31,094 nucleotides of DNA from a virus. Below are positions 7,201 through 14,600 of this stretch, piece after piece. Both the position numbers and the translations under genes were made by a program. Under the pieces are notes generated by a model. That model saw only the letters and a list, made by a program, of their open reading frames with translations, ran no database searches and was not told the DNA's origin. Position 1 is the first letter of the stretch. The number at the start of each line of letters is the position of its first letter. The DNA lies in the IMG/VR virus record IMGVR_UViG_3300045135_000959, positions 1-31,094 of that record. One strand, given 5' to 3'.

Positions 7201-9847
7201 TCTTTACAAGTTCTTCGCGTAAGTAAATATCGTATGCAGCGGCTTCAATTTCCTTTTCTGTGGGGATATGATCGTCACCCTTTTGTGACAAAATGCTTTG
7301 TCTAGCAAGGTCAAGAAGATTTTTATATCTAGGGTTGTCGTTGACGGATAGCAAAGAAAATTCAGAGCGGAATTTCATAATGTTACCTTCGCTCAAGCTT
7401 TGTTCTTTCTTATATTGAAGGTCATTAAATTGTTCTCTAAGCTTTTGAATCTCCTCGGCTTTTTGCTTATTTGTTTTAGTGTCGTCTTTAGAAATCTCTA
7501 TAGCTTGCAATTGCAACTCTGTTTGCTTTTTAGTTGCCTCTTGCACCTCGGCAGCGTGGCGAGCTGTGAGATGTTTATTTATAAGATTTTCTACGCGCTC
7601 AACTTCAGCGTTAATTTCGTTATTTACTGTGTTTAGCTGCCCGCGGAGTGCCTCTATTTTCTCAGGATTAGATTCTTTTGCAATCTCAGCTTGAATACGT
7701 TTCGCTTCAGCCTGTTTCATGCGTAGATTTTCCTTTGCTTTGTAATCAGAGTGCCTAGATACGTATACACCGCGCATAAACGGCACGGCTTGCATAATTA
7801 GACCCATAGAATATCCAGAGAACCCAGAGTGATCCATGCCCTCTGTTATAGGTCTGCCATCTATTAGGTTTTGAGCTCCGGTAGTAAGTATTTCACCCCC
7901 CATTTCGGCAAATGGTTCCAAACCAAGCTCGTATAAGTTATCTTTAGCAAATGCGCGCATAGAGTTGTCTACTACGTCGGATTTGCCGGCTTGAACCCAC
8001 TTTGCTTTTGCGTTCTTTATTATACGTGTTGTAGTGATTTCGGAAAATACACCCTCAGCAAGACCATACCCGGTAGACTTCAGGGTCTTTTCTAGCATTG
8101 AGTATTCCGCTTCGCCGGCTAATTCCTCGCCGGTCATTTCACGGAATTTATTACCCATGCTTGTTGCCCCGGCTACCCAAGATGCACTGCCACCAGAAGC
8201 AATCATTGTTGTCATGATTGGAATCTGTGTCATGATCTCTTGCAGCATGAATTCGCCGAAGTTACCTGCATCATTGAAAGCGTCTTCAAAGCTTACGTCG
8301 CGCTGGTATCTTTCTTTCTCGTTATCCAAATAACGGCCAGCTTGATCAATGAGCACGCGGTTAATTTGTTTAACGGTGCCATTATTTGAGAATGTTCCAG
8401 CTTCATTTGCTAGTGTTGCAATGTCCAACCCAAGCCCCGCGAATCCGCCAACAACTGTGTTTGCTGATTTAGCCGCTAAACTATAGTCTCTTCGTGATGC
8501 ATCTAGTGCAATATCCGCGTCTTGTAATTCATTAGACGCGTTAAGCTTTTGTTCTTGCAACGAATTGTCGAGCAAGTTCAATACATTGTACATGTCAGAA
8601 ACCTCTGTTCCCGCATTATATAACGACTGTAGTATTTGTACACCATTAGATAATTGAACCATAGTTCTATCCGATGTATCAACAAATATACCTAGCTCGC
8701 TTAAGTCGCTTGTTAATTGTATTGCCTCTTCATCTGATAAGCTTTCGCCACTAAACATTCTACCCATGGCATCTGCTGCTGATAATGCAATACCACGCTC
8801 GTTCTCAATTACCATTGATTTTTCAACAGCGGAGTTATATGCAGCAGCTTTTTCATGCTGGATAAATGCATCGGCAATAAACTGATTCCCCTGCTGACTT
8901 TCGGTGCTACCGGGGAAATACATTGATCCAACGCCTGGTATAACCTTATACTCGCCATCAGCAACGCCGGCTTGCTTGCTTTTAGTGGCCTCTTTAGCTC
9001 TAGCTAATTTAAGATCTATAATATCGTTTTCAACAAATGTTTGGCGAACAATATTTTCAGCTTTGCTTTGCAGCTCTTCTGGCGAAATTGTTATATCATT
9101 TGCTTCGGCGTACTCAAGTAAGCCTTTCTTTGCGTTTTCAATTTCGTTTTTAAAAGGCTCAATAGTTACAACGCGAGATGTCGGCGTAACACCACTGTAA
9201 GCCATTCCGTCACTTGTTTTTACCTCAGTATACGGTGTAAACAAGTCTTCGCTTGAATACTTAGCGTTAATAGCCTCAACGTCTTCTGGTGTAACAAACT
9301 TAGACTTTTCTTCTTCTCTTGTGCCGGTTAAGGATGTTATGTTTTCACCCAACGCGGCCAATGACTCGCTAGAGACATTCCCTGTGATAAAAGCATTAAG
9401 CTCTTTAATATTTTCAGCAATAACAGCCTCATCCGTTTCGTCAAAAGACAAACGGTTTGATTGCTTCTTTTCTCCAGTTACAGGGTCTGTATATGTTGCA
9501 ATAAGGTAATCCGTGCCAAAGCCGGTTTCCTCGAAAGATACGCCTTCAATAGGCTTAAAATATGCCTCTAGATTTTCTCTACCCGGTGTCTCTGTTAATC
9601 CAAATATTCCCTGGCTGGCAAGCACATTTAAATCAGAACTTAGATCATACCCTTGTGACTCCAATGAAATATCGCCCGAACTGGAATCCCCAGCGGGCGT
9701 TTGATTTGAGCTCACCGGCGGAGTCGTTTCCGCTGAGCCGTTTTGCTTTCCCGCACCGCCATTGTTTGCCAATAGCTCTTCGACTGTAACGCCGTTAAGT
9801 GCTGCAATTTCCTGTAATTTTTCAGGGGTGAATTTGCTTAGATCCAT
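1223..9847 (-). CDS. Giant 2874-aa multidomain virion (ejected, polyvalent) protein
   Basis: The largest gene here, presumably packaged and injected into the host. In order: a short helical N terminus and a Ser/Thr/Gly-rich linker (about 30-65); a long helical region with hydrophobic stretches near 536-565 and 680-695; a coiled coil near 700-820; a zincin site HEVGH at 973-977 with Glu1030 or Glu1037 downstream; a sigma-70-region-2-like stretch near 1187-1243; a helical region; a zeta-toxin/polynucleotide-kinase-like P-loop domain with GGPGAGKS at 1961-1968 and DGTG at 2042-2045; a further domain from about 2150; and a C-terminal part with hydrophobic segments near 2415-2435 and 2618-2641 and a very basic tail. 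KFS or KWS motifs fall at boundaries. It follows two smaller Ala/Gln-rich proteins, as T7 gp14-gp15-gp16 are grouped. It has no DxDGD RNA-polymerase motif, unlike the giant protein of crAss-like phages. Individual activities are predicted only. Confidence 0.85.
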   Translation of the reverse strand: MDLSKFTPEKLQEIAALNGVTVEELLANNGGAGKQNGSAETTPPVSSNQTPAGDSSSGDISLESQGYDLSSDLNVLASQGIFGLTETPGRENLEAYFKPIEGVSFEETGFGTDYLIATYTDPVTGEKKQSNRLSFDETDEAVIAENIKELNAFITGNVSSESLAALGENITSLTGTREEEKSKFVTPEDVEAINAKYSSEDLFTPYTEVKTSDGMAYSGVTPTSRVVTIEPFKNEIENAKKGLLEYAEANDITISPEELQSKAENIVRQTFVENDIIDLKLARAKEATKSKQAGVADGEYKVIPGVGSMYFPGSTESQQGNQFIADAFIQHEKAAAYNSAVEKSMVIENERGIALSAADAMGRMFSGESLSDEEAIQLTSDLSELGIFVDTSDRTMVQLSNGVQILQSLYNAGTEVSDMYNVLNLLDNSLQEQKLNASNELQDADIALDASRRDYSLAAKSANTVVGGFAGLGLDIATLANEAGTFSNNGTVKQINRVLIDQAGRYLDNEKERYQRDVSFEDAFNDAGNFGEFMLQEIMTQIPIMTTMIASGGSASWVAGATSMGNKFREMTGEELAGEAEYSMLEKTLKSTGYGLAEGVFSEITTTRIIKNAKAKWVQAGKSDVVDNSMRAFAKDNLYELGLEPFAEMGGEILTTGAQNLIDGRPITEGMDHSGFSGYSMGLIMQAVPFMRGVYVSRHSDYKAKENLRMKQAEAKRIQAEIAKESNPEKIEALRGQLNTVNNEINAEVERVENLINKHLTARHAAEVQEATKKQTELQLQAIEISKDDTKTNKQKAEEIQKLREQFNDLQYKKEQSLSEGNIMKFRSEFSLLSVNDNPRYKNLLDLARQSILSQKGDDHIPTEKEIEAAAYDIYLREELVKNNNQAGEVQGAKVTQFDTTEEMIRAVEAGVIIPLEIQAVDGDGNTTMVPNPLVAEVIEEIKNGSDGFNMGDEVYISIENQVANQRKHIGTHEVGHYVFDKIFKGKEKQFGVIASSLLKEAKRVMTRAEYKAWAQTIEVDKDGNYKAHEVISRFLELVADNKVGFRDKTKKRGLAAFFGANLEFVAKDQYDFDFKGEDDIVNFVVGLGNKIASGKLTLQEMSDAAANKITAPANTPEARAAAAKTALRAPKFSQGSMSNEASRAKETLEKMSSDMRYFDPNSPIIARVLNGMIKAQLAKYAAKIPNFQMDEAISDVVLRIYEGNVIGKFNTPEYVAKHGENSSLYGYLNSYINFRIRDMFKDAAAGKVSIAEDFGGSNVDDYKGAAPEATTSEDIQERATAEKPQYPTLLEKKIVSPETLETIKAKIPRIVGTIKNRIDEAVSKNRTVKPYVNELRLALGKQIDIDLKQEMGGKKDHQLRKWLTKNKKALLENMTTTYLMQAMPIAVQKKVDGVWTSDWQGKKIDRETTSTDMAGRTSGAEMVRRLPQASLKIDDKTFLSYILEESGNPIRGKKESWAKAIAEELAIELVNESLQDPDSEIYRAMMANQERVGAEIAENAVAVIALDLERGNIKWSKKSPGLSRTEIRDPFIRDTFKNVLNVFLKKSSNFGRTFEETMQKRDEIINSVSSGEKMPLSKTMFDKIFNTIKYLYDRGLFDYMQQLTVKSFLAKSEIDGLGKDFANDYTSLNTLEKLAKSGDQDAIAELQNYKNEVGSVAANINTAEIAAFGGGAVFGDAEISMQAESTGDKTRATRLTEKQLKEVHLYSQGRGLAGVLKEIQQGSGTAQKALDSGLISKIQEANLANKALAKSIATDLIIAVKSGELSTKNLIRLLQRMNEKHLYKGFRATGQLAYFSNGISGSSYIEHVYPNIALMLDIVSLAADPNFTLDEFGGLDGGTNAALDKILRKNTLLATDAKSAAFFDTQRKENKSGILRFELLDDATKSKVYSTTIASRTIEEFVNGSAPLETLQEHLNKKAEVEAYTQKIGINWSKAHAAKNIIKPSIKFSSTNPRAIFMVGGPGAGKSSIVKGLGLIEKGYRLINQDPYLEKYIEEAGLPTDEKTYDKEQRSLRAKLGWKARKAAEEDLARNTAAKESMIVDGTGASYNATTKKMKALEDAGFEIHMIHVNTSRDIAVKRNRARAERSLADFIVTKTWDSVQESAAKYREDYKGRFYEINTDNLGYDEMLPSDFVNQVNSGLEQSSIKFSKGLSQELNEMIERTKGVSATKVYSRVQAQMQGEKKGKYRLFVPASAEDFRGLTAYTFAGKGRQGEADQKWVEEKLIDPYTRGVAQIDAVKQQIRREYHAVAKANKKYFKMLGKKISNTNFTYDQALRVYMWTQQGIEIPGMDIDDVRFLINEINQFPGLIELGNAMQAISRQDTWVEPGPHWMSNTIVSDLNSMTEKVGRKKYLAEFIENADAIFSPENLNKIEAVYGTRHREALEDSLYSMINGRNRPTGMNRQMNQWLNWVNNSTGAIMFFNIRSAVLQNLSATNFINWSDNNPIKAAAAFANQPQFWKDFAYIFNSDKLKQRRSGLQTDVNEAEIANMADGAQNKASAVIAYLLKIGFTPTQIADSFAIAMGGSTFYRNRVNTYLKQGMKQSAAETKAWEDFSKTADEAQQSSDPYLVSQEQRSPLGRLVLAFQNTPMQYTRLMKKSMQDIANGRGDFKTHLSKIIYYGAVQNFVFSALQSALFAVAFEDDEDESGMTAKELEKKEYKENVRLLKIVNSMTDSILKGSGVKGAVLATIKNTITEYFKQEEKGFMADHAYTLGAALSLSPPIGSKYRKIYAAIQTKKFEEDVLKARGFDVAKDGRINLSPAYSIIGSLVSGAANVPMDRMVDIINSYSEALDSRNEAWQRIALALGWKTWDVGVTNEEHDLIKTNAKEQRKEEGKKKAAETRARKKAEKEKEALEDMYKRFPESRPKGDGKK
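3398..6454 (-). repeat. Recurring (I)KFS / KWS boundary motifs in the giant protein
   Basis: Short motifs recur inside the protein: PKFSQG at 1131-1136 (codons near 6441-6457), IKWSKK at 1514-1519, INWSK at 1931-1935, IKFSS at 1947-1951 and IKFSKG at 2147-2152. They sit where one recognisable domain ends and the next begins, and two IKFS copies are exactly 200 residues apart, bracketing the kinase domain. They may be linkers or protease sites. Confidence 0.55.
3443..4000 (-). other. P-loop kinase domain (zeta-toxin / polynucleotide-kinase-like) in the giant protein
   Basis: Residues about 1950-2135 carry a Walker A motif GGPGAGKS (codons 3944-3967) after a hydrophobic strand AIFMV, then NQDP, a predicted strand with VDGTG, a second strand with IHMIHV, and an Arg-rich RNRARAERS helix suited to a phosphate-clamping lid. 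This layout matches zeta-toxin and T4 Pnkp-type kinases. The substrate (nucleotide, RNA end or UDP-sugar) cannot be told. The domain is flanked by IKFS at both ends (1947-1950 and 2147-2150). Confidence 0.75.
6917..6931 (-). other. Zincin active-site motif HEVGH in the giant protein
   Basis: These codons read H-E-V-G-H (residues 973-977). The first and last His would bind zinc and the Glu would activate water. A third ligand is likely Glu1030 or Glu1037 in the helix HEVISRFLE. Metallopeptidase domains inside large phage polyvalent proteins are proposed to process the polyprotein itself or host proteins after injection. Confidence 0.75.
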
Positions 9848-9870
9848 GTTATTGAACTAGATTATTATTT

Positions 9871-10980
9871 TTATATAGCGTCGTAAGCGTCTTGTCTAGA
9901 TGGGAATGCTACACCATCAACGAAATAAACATCTGGATTGTCTTTGCTTCTGTAAACGGTGTGCCCGCTGATTTGATATTTAACGCCAACTGTCTTATCG
10001 TCATCAACCTTCGCCCAATCAGGGTCATCTTGTTTTTCAGTAGGTGTAGTTGTTCCAACGCCGCCCGTAGGTTTTTTCTGCGAATCTTTATATGCTTTAC
10101 CTTCCGCTGCCGCAGCATCTACACCACTTAATACGCGGTCTTTTACTTGCTGACGTACTGCATCAATGTTGTTTGGATCCCATTCGATATCCCCGAATGA
10201 CAAGCCATCGCTATCAAAGTCACCAGATACCAATGATTTAAGTTGATCAGGCGATTTAAGGAAACCATCAATTTTAGAAGATACGACGCTACGCGCGTAC
10301 TCGTTCATTGGCACACCCTTATTATAATAGTCATTGGCTAGGCTCATAATAGAGTTAGCTGTATCGTAAGCACGCATTGTAGGCATTTGGAAATCGTCAA
10401 ACGACTGAATATTGCCGTCACCCAAGTCATATCCTAGTTTACCACCCGGAAGCACGGAAATCTTCGCTTTGTTTTCGCTAAGACCAAATACGGAATTAGC
10501 CGCTTCAATTTCAGAACCAGCACCCAATGACCATTGACCAGACTTTGTGAGCTCGCCATACTGCACTTTATTATCTTTGTATGCCTTTACCTGATTAGAT
10601 AAGTTTAAGAATCCCTGTTGTACAGAATTCATTTCGTCAATGTAATACTGATACTCAGGCGAAGTGTGATCTTCTATTTTAGCTATCTGAGACGCCGCGT
10701 ATGCGTACTTGCTGCGTTCGGTAACCAAATAGTCGCGCATTGCTTTTTGGGTGTCCTCATCAAGCCCTGTGAAGTCAAAATCTGACTTCATTTTGTCCAT
10801 GTATTTATTAGCGGTATTTGTGGCGTTTAACGCTTTCTGTTTTTCTTCCGCTTTAGCTTGAATAATGGCAGAACGATCCGTAGTAACGGCTTTCATGCCG
10901 GCAGCGTAGTTTACAAAACCACTGCCGCTGCCACCACCGCGCATCGTTTTTTCTCCTTGTATTAAATCTGAATTTGCCAT
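9871..10980 (-). CDS. Internal virion / ejection-type protein
   Basis: A 369-aa mostly helical, polar protein between the 215-aa protein and the 2874-aa giant. It begins with a Gly/Ser-rich patch (MRGGGSGSG at 13-21), continues with Lys/Gln/Ala-rich helices to about 135, has a mixed middle, a disordered Lys/Thr/Gly/Pro stretch near 296-325, and a compact C-terminal piece with repeated aromatic residues (HTVYRS, VYFVDG). It has no signal peptide or clear TM segment. By position and composition it resembles the middle member of an ejection-protein trio such as T7 gp15, but I recognise no domain. It starts 1 nt after the preceding stop. The Met at 13 is an alternative start; the first ATG is kept because it abuts the upstream gene. 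Confidence 0.7.
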   Translation of the reverse strand: MANSDLIQGEKTMRGGGSGSGFVNYAAGMKAVTTDRSAIIQAKAEEKQKALNATNTANKYMDKMKSDFDFTGLDEDTQKAMRDYLVTERSKYAYAASQIAKIEDHTSPEYQYYIDEMNSVQQGFLNLSNQVKAYKDNKVQYGELTKSGQWSLGAGSEIEAANSVFGLSENKAKISVLPGGKLGYDLGDGNIQSFDDFQMPTMRAYDTANSIMSLANDYYNKGVPMNEYARSVVSSKIDGFLKSPDQLKSLVSGDFDSDGLSFGDIEWDPNNIDAVRQQVKDRVLSGVDAAAAEGKAYKDSQKKPTGGVGTTTPTEKQDDPDWAKVDDDKTVGVKYQISGHTVYRSKDNPDVYFVDGVAFPSRQDAYDAI

Positions 10981-10981
10981 A

Positions 10982-11629
10982 TTACCTCACTGATTGCCCT
11001 AGGAAGTTGGTCACACCGTCAACAGCAGCCATGCCTTGTACAGGTGCCATTGCCTGGATTGATGCTGACGCTACTTGCCCAACGCCACCAATTAACGCTT
11101 GTGTAGCTTCTTGACGCGCTAGGTTCGCGGCGCCTAAACGAGCTTGCGACATCCCCAGTTCTGTTTCTGTTTGATTGCGTTCCATATTACGAGACAACAC
11201 CTCTCCCTCACGGAATTGGCTTTGAAGACTTGCTGCCATTTGGCGCTCTGCTGACTGATTACTAGCCTCTTGCTGCGCAATAGATGCAGATGCTGATTGA
11301 GCATTCTGTGACTGAGCGTTAGCCAACGATTGTGCCAACGCGGCAATACCAGAACCGCCAGCGGCACCCTTCATAGCATCCATTGTTTGTGCCATTCCTT
11401 GCGCTTGCTGCTGAGCCCTGAAATCTGCTGCTTGAGTATTAACTGTCAAATCTTCGTATGCATTTTGCATATTTGCATACGGGTTGGACGTATCAAGATC
11501 TTGAAATCTAGCTAGGTTAGTGTCATATAGTGCCTGAGCATCTTTTTGCTCTTGTACACGTTTCTTGTGACCAATAATACCGGTCGCAATACCAACACCA
11601 CCCTGGATTAAGCTGTCTACTAGTGGCAT
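10982..11629 (-). CDS. Ala/Gln-rich internal virion / ejection-type protein
   Basis: A 215-aa protein with a short hydrophobic Gly-rich N terminus (IQGGVGIATGIIG at 8-20), a NPYAN motif near 50, and a long Ala/Gln/Ser-rich helical body (QQQAQGMAQ, QSASASIAQQEASNQ), ending in another Gly/Ala-rich hydrophobic part near 175-205. The N-terminal hydrophobic segment plus long polar helices is like T7 gp14-type ejection proteins, which enter the host envelope first. It follows the muzzle gene after 31 nt and precedes the other two presumed cargo genes. Similar proteins occur in marine podoviruses, a recollection I cannot check here. The direct sequence evidence is composition and position. Confidence 0.7.
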   Translation of the reverse strand: MPLVDSLIQGGVGIATGIIGHKKRVQEQKDAQALYDTNLARFQDLDTSNPYANMQNAYEDLTVNTQAADFRAQQQAQGMAQTMDAMKGAAGGSGIAALAQSLANAQSQNAQSASASIAQQEASNQSAERQMAASLQSQFREGEVLSRNMERNQTETELGMSQARLGAANLARQEATQALIGGVGQVASASIQAMAPVQGMAAVDGVTNFLGQSVR

Positions 11630-11660
11630 ATTTTATTAAGTTATAAGTTATTATCACATA

Positions 11661-14600
11661 TTATTCGCTGCTTATAAACACTTCGGAGTTGACCGCAAAC
11701 AGTTCTTTTGGGTCTGATCCTGACAATGTCATAAGCACTTCGGCGTAGTATCCGACGATACCCGATGTATTCTTAACGCTGTCTTTAGCAAAGAAAACAA
11801 AATCTCCAGCTTGTGGTGGCGCTACGCCATAAGAATTTTGAACAACAAGAAGATTTCCATTGTTTATAGCGAACAGTTTACCTATAATATATACCAGCCC
11901 GTTGCCTGCGCTTTTGTAGTATATAGGATCATTGGCTTGCAGTGAAACATTTGCTTTACCAGGTAGGACTATTTCAAATATACCTGGCGTTGGATCATCA
12001 GCGTCTTCAGTTAACACCCCGAGCCCTTGTACAGAAAACTCTGATGTGTCAAGTGCGCCTGACTGTGTAGTGTTATCCCAAGTTGTAGCTAAACCATTAA
12101 TGTAGTTGAAGAAGATACCTTCTTTCTTTTTCCACGTTTTAACCTCGCCGTCTTGCTGGTCAGTAATAACATCCGCTACCCAACCTTCGCTTCCTTCGTA
12201 TGACAAAGTCTTGAAGTTTTTGATACTTGTTGGGGCATCGTTAATGATAGGCGTAATTGTAGCATCATACTGAGAGCCATAGAAGTTTGCGCGCAATGGA
12301 TTAGTATGAATCCAAAGCTCACCTCCCTGGAACGTGTAGTAAGAGTTATTCATTGAAACACCAAACTCAGGTTGGTAGGACAAGCGAGTTGGCCAGCCGT
12401 CAATTCTTTCTTTAAACGATACAGAATCATCGCCAACCGCGACATTATAAGAAGATACATCTTCATCATATGCTCCAATGATTGGCCCTGTATGTGCTTT
12501 CAACTTTTCTTGGAAGTATCTTGACATGCCTTTCTCATTCAGCTCTGTCAAACCGTCCATTGATAGCCTTAATACGGAACCGCGCGCTTTATCGGTAAAG
12601 TAAGAACGGAAGCCAAACGAGGCAAACGATTCAGGGTTTTTAGATATACCAAAGTCCCCAGCAAATGGAATTGCTTGGCCTAATACTCTATTTGTTGACG
12701 TGAGATTTGTATTGCCGTCAGCATTGTACAATGCATCTTTATCGGCGAGTACTTTAAAACACTTGTCCTCACAAAGCACCAATAGATCCCCTGTTGCGCC
12801 GCCACCTCTAGATGACAGCTTTTGAATAGTGCCATATATAGGATTAAGATCTTTGCTGATTTTAAGACCTTGTATAAACTGATTTAGTTCGTTAACTCCG
12901 CTGGTGCTATTATACAAGCCGCTCCAGATTAGGCCGCTACCTCGATGTTCCTCGGCATACGGCTCATCAAGCACCGTAGACACTTTAACACCTTTGGTGA
13001 TTGTTTTAGCATTAAAGTCATCGCGAATACGATCAGACTCTACACCATTTCCAAAGCTATAACAGTTAAACCAATCAAGCTCTATAGAAGTGTTGAGCAA
13101 ACCAATTGGCAATGCGTTTGTTGCCTCGTAATAAAGATCAATATCCGCTATTTCAGTTGGTTCTGTTTCAAATACAGCTGGGTTAGGTGTTGAAAGAATA
13201 ACCGAGTCAGTGTCAAATATAGTTGGCTTCAAGCGGCGTTTGCGCATGAAATGAACCTCTTCTATGTCGTTTGCCCATGTAAACGTTGACGGAAGCGGAT
13301 CAACTAATGTTATTTTTAAAACATAAAAATATTGAGAGCCGTTGACAACGGAATCAGGTGTTATACCAACCCTTGCGTTTGTTGCTCTAAAAACACTAAG
13401 TATTTCCTTTGGCTCTGTTAACTGCCCCGTGATAGGGTTTCTGAATCTAACGTAATGCCCCGCGGCTAAGTTTGCATGTACCCATTCATACGGGGTATTT
13501 GGCGTGCCGGAAGCTTCTGTTGTATTTCGTATCCACCCCAAGCTAAAAACAGCGTTGTTTGCATTTGGGGGGAACGGTCCATTTGGACCGGTGGCAAATG
13601 AACGTACTGGTGGGCCAGCGTCATAAAACTCACCCCACGCCCATCTGTTTTGATAAGCGATGTTAGATGTTCCGTTTGCTGGGTCATCTAACGCGTTTAG
13701 CTGAATATTCGACATTTGTTGCATAATGTCATATGTATATTCAGTGCCTTCAGACCCGTAAATTACATTATTATCTAGTGGCGTATCTCGATTAATCTTA
13801 ACAAAAAACTTCCCAAGATATTCAGGCTTAGAAACATATTCTTCTTGATAAACCTGTATTTCTACAGCCTCTACAGAGTTATAGATTATGTTAACGGTAT
13901 CTGTGTCCAATACTTCTTCAAGTTTGACGCGGTATGTTGTTGGGTCACTGCCTTTTAAACCGCCGTCTTCCACTTTGTAGAAACCGCTGGTTACTTGGTT
14001 AGATCCCCAATTTAATCTGCCTCTAAACTTAATATAAACAGTGCCCTGCCAAGCCCTGATAAATTCGCCGTTAGTTACATCACTAGGCCCGCTAAACGTG
14101 AACTCATTATCGCCAGCAGAAACATTAGCAGGGGTTGAGTCTGTATTTTTAACATTTGTTACCGCGGCATATGCTACCTGAGTCTTTTCGTTAGCGATGC
14201 TTTCAGGCGCTTCACTTTTAATATCTAAAACACGATATCTAGCAGAGCTTATTACAGCATCGTCAGACTTATGTGCTTTCTTTAATTCTATAAATTTATC
14301 CTCTGAAAGTTTGTTTCTTTCGGCTGATGGAATGGCTAACCAAACATTGCCGTCACCAGAGTCATACACCCTATCAATAATTACATTGTAATACTCATTA
14401 GAAGGGTCTTTAACGTAGTATTTAAAATGCGTTGCCCAAGACGGCGCGGTATGGCTTGAAAGTACCTCTATTTTATTTGATCTACGAGCAAGTGATTTTG
14501 GCACACGAACCGCACTGTTTTCACTCGTAAATACAGGTGTTTCGCGGCCGTATTTGTCCATATATACAATACCCACATTATAGTCGCGCATTGACTTTAC

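Noticed and set aside
1223-9847. Giant protein as a crAss-like virion RNA polymerase
   Set aside because: No DxDGD catalytic motif was found on reading the full protein; other domains explain its length.
10204-10221. DFDSDG in the 369-aa protein as a polymerase or EF-hand site
   Set aside because: It has a DxDxDG form but not the NADFDGD context of RNA polymerase, and the remaining EF-hand positions do not fit.
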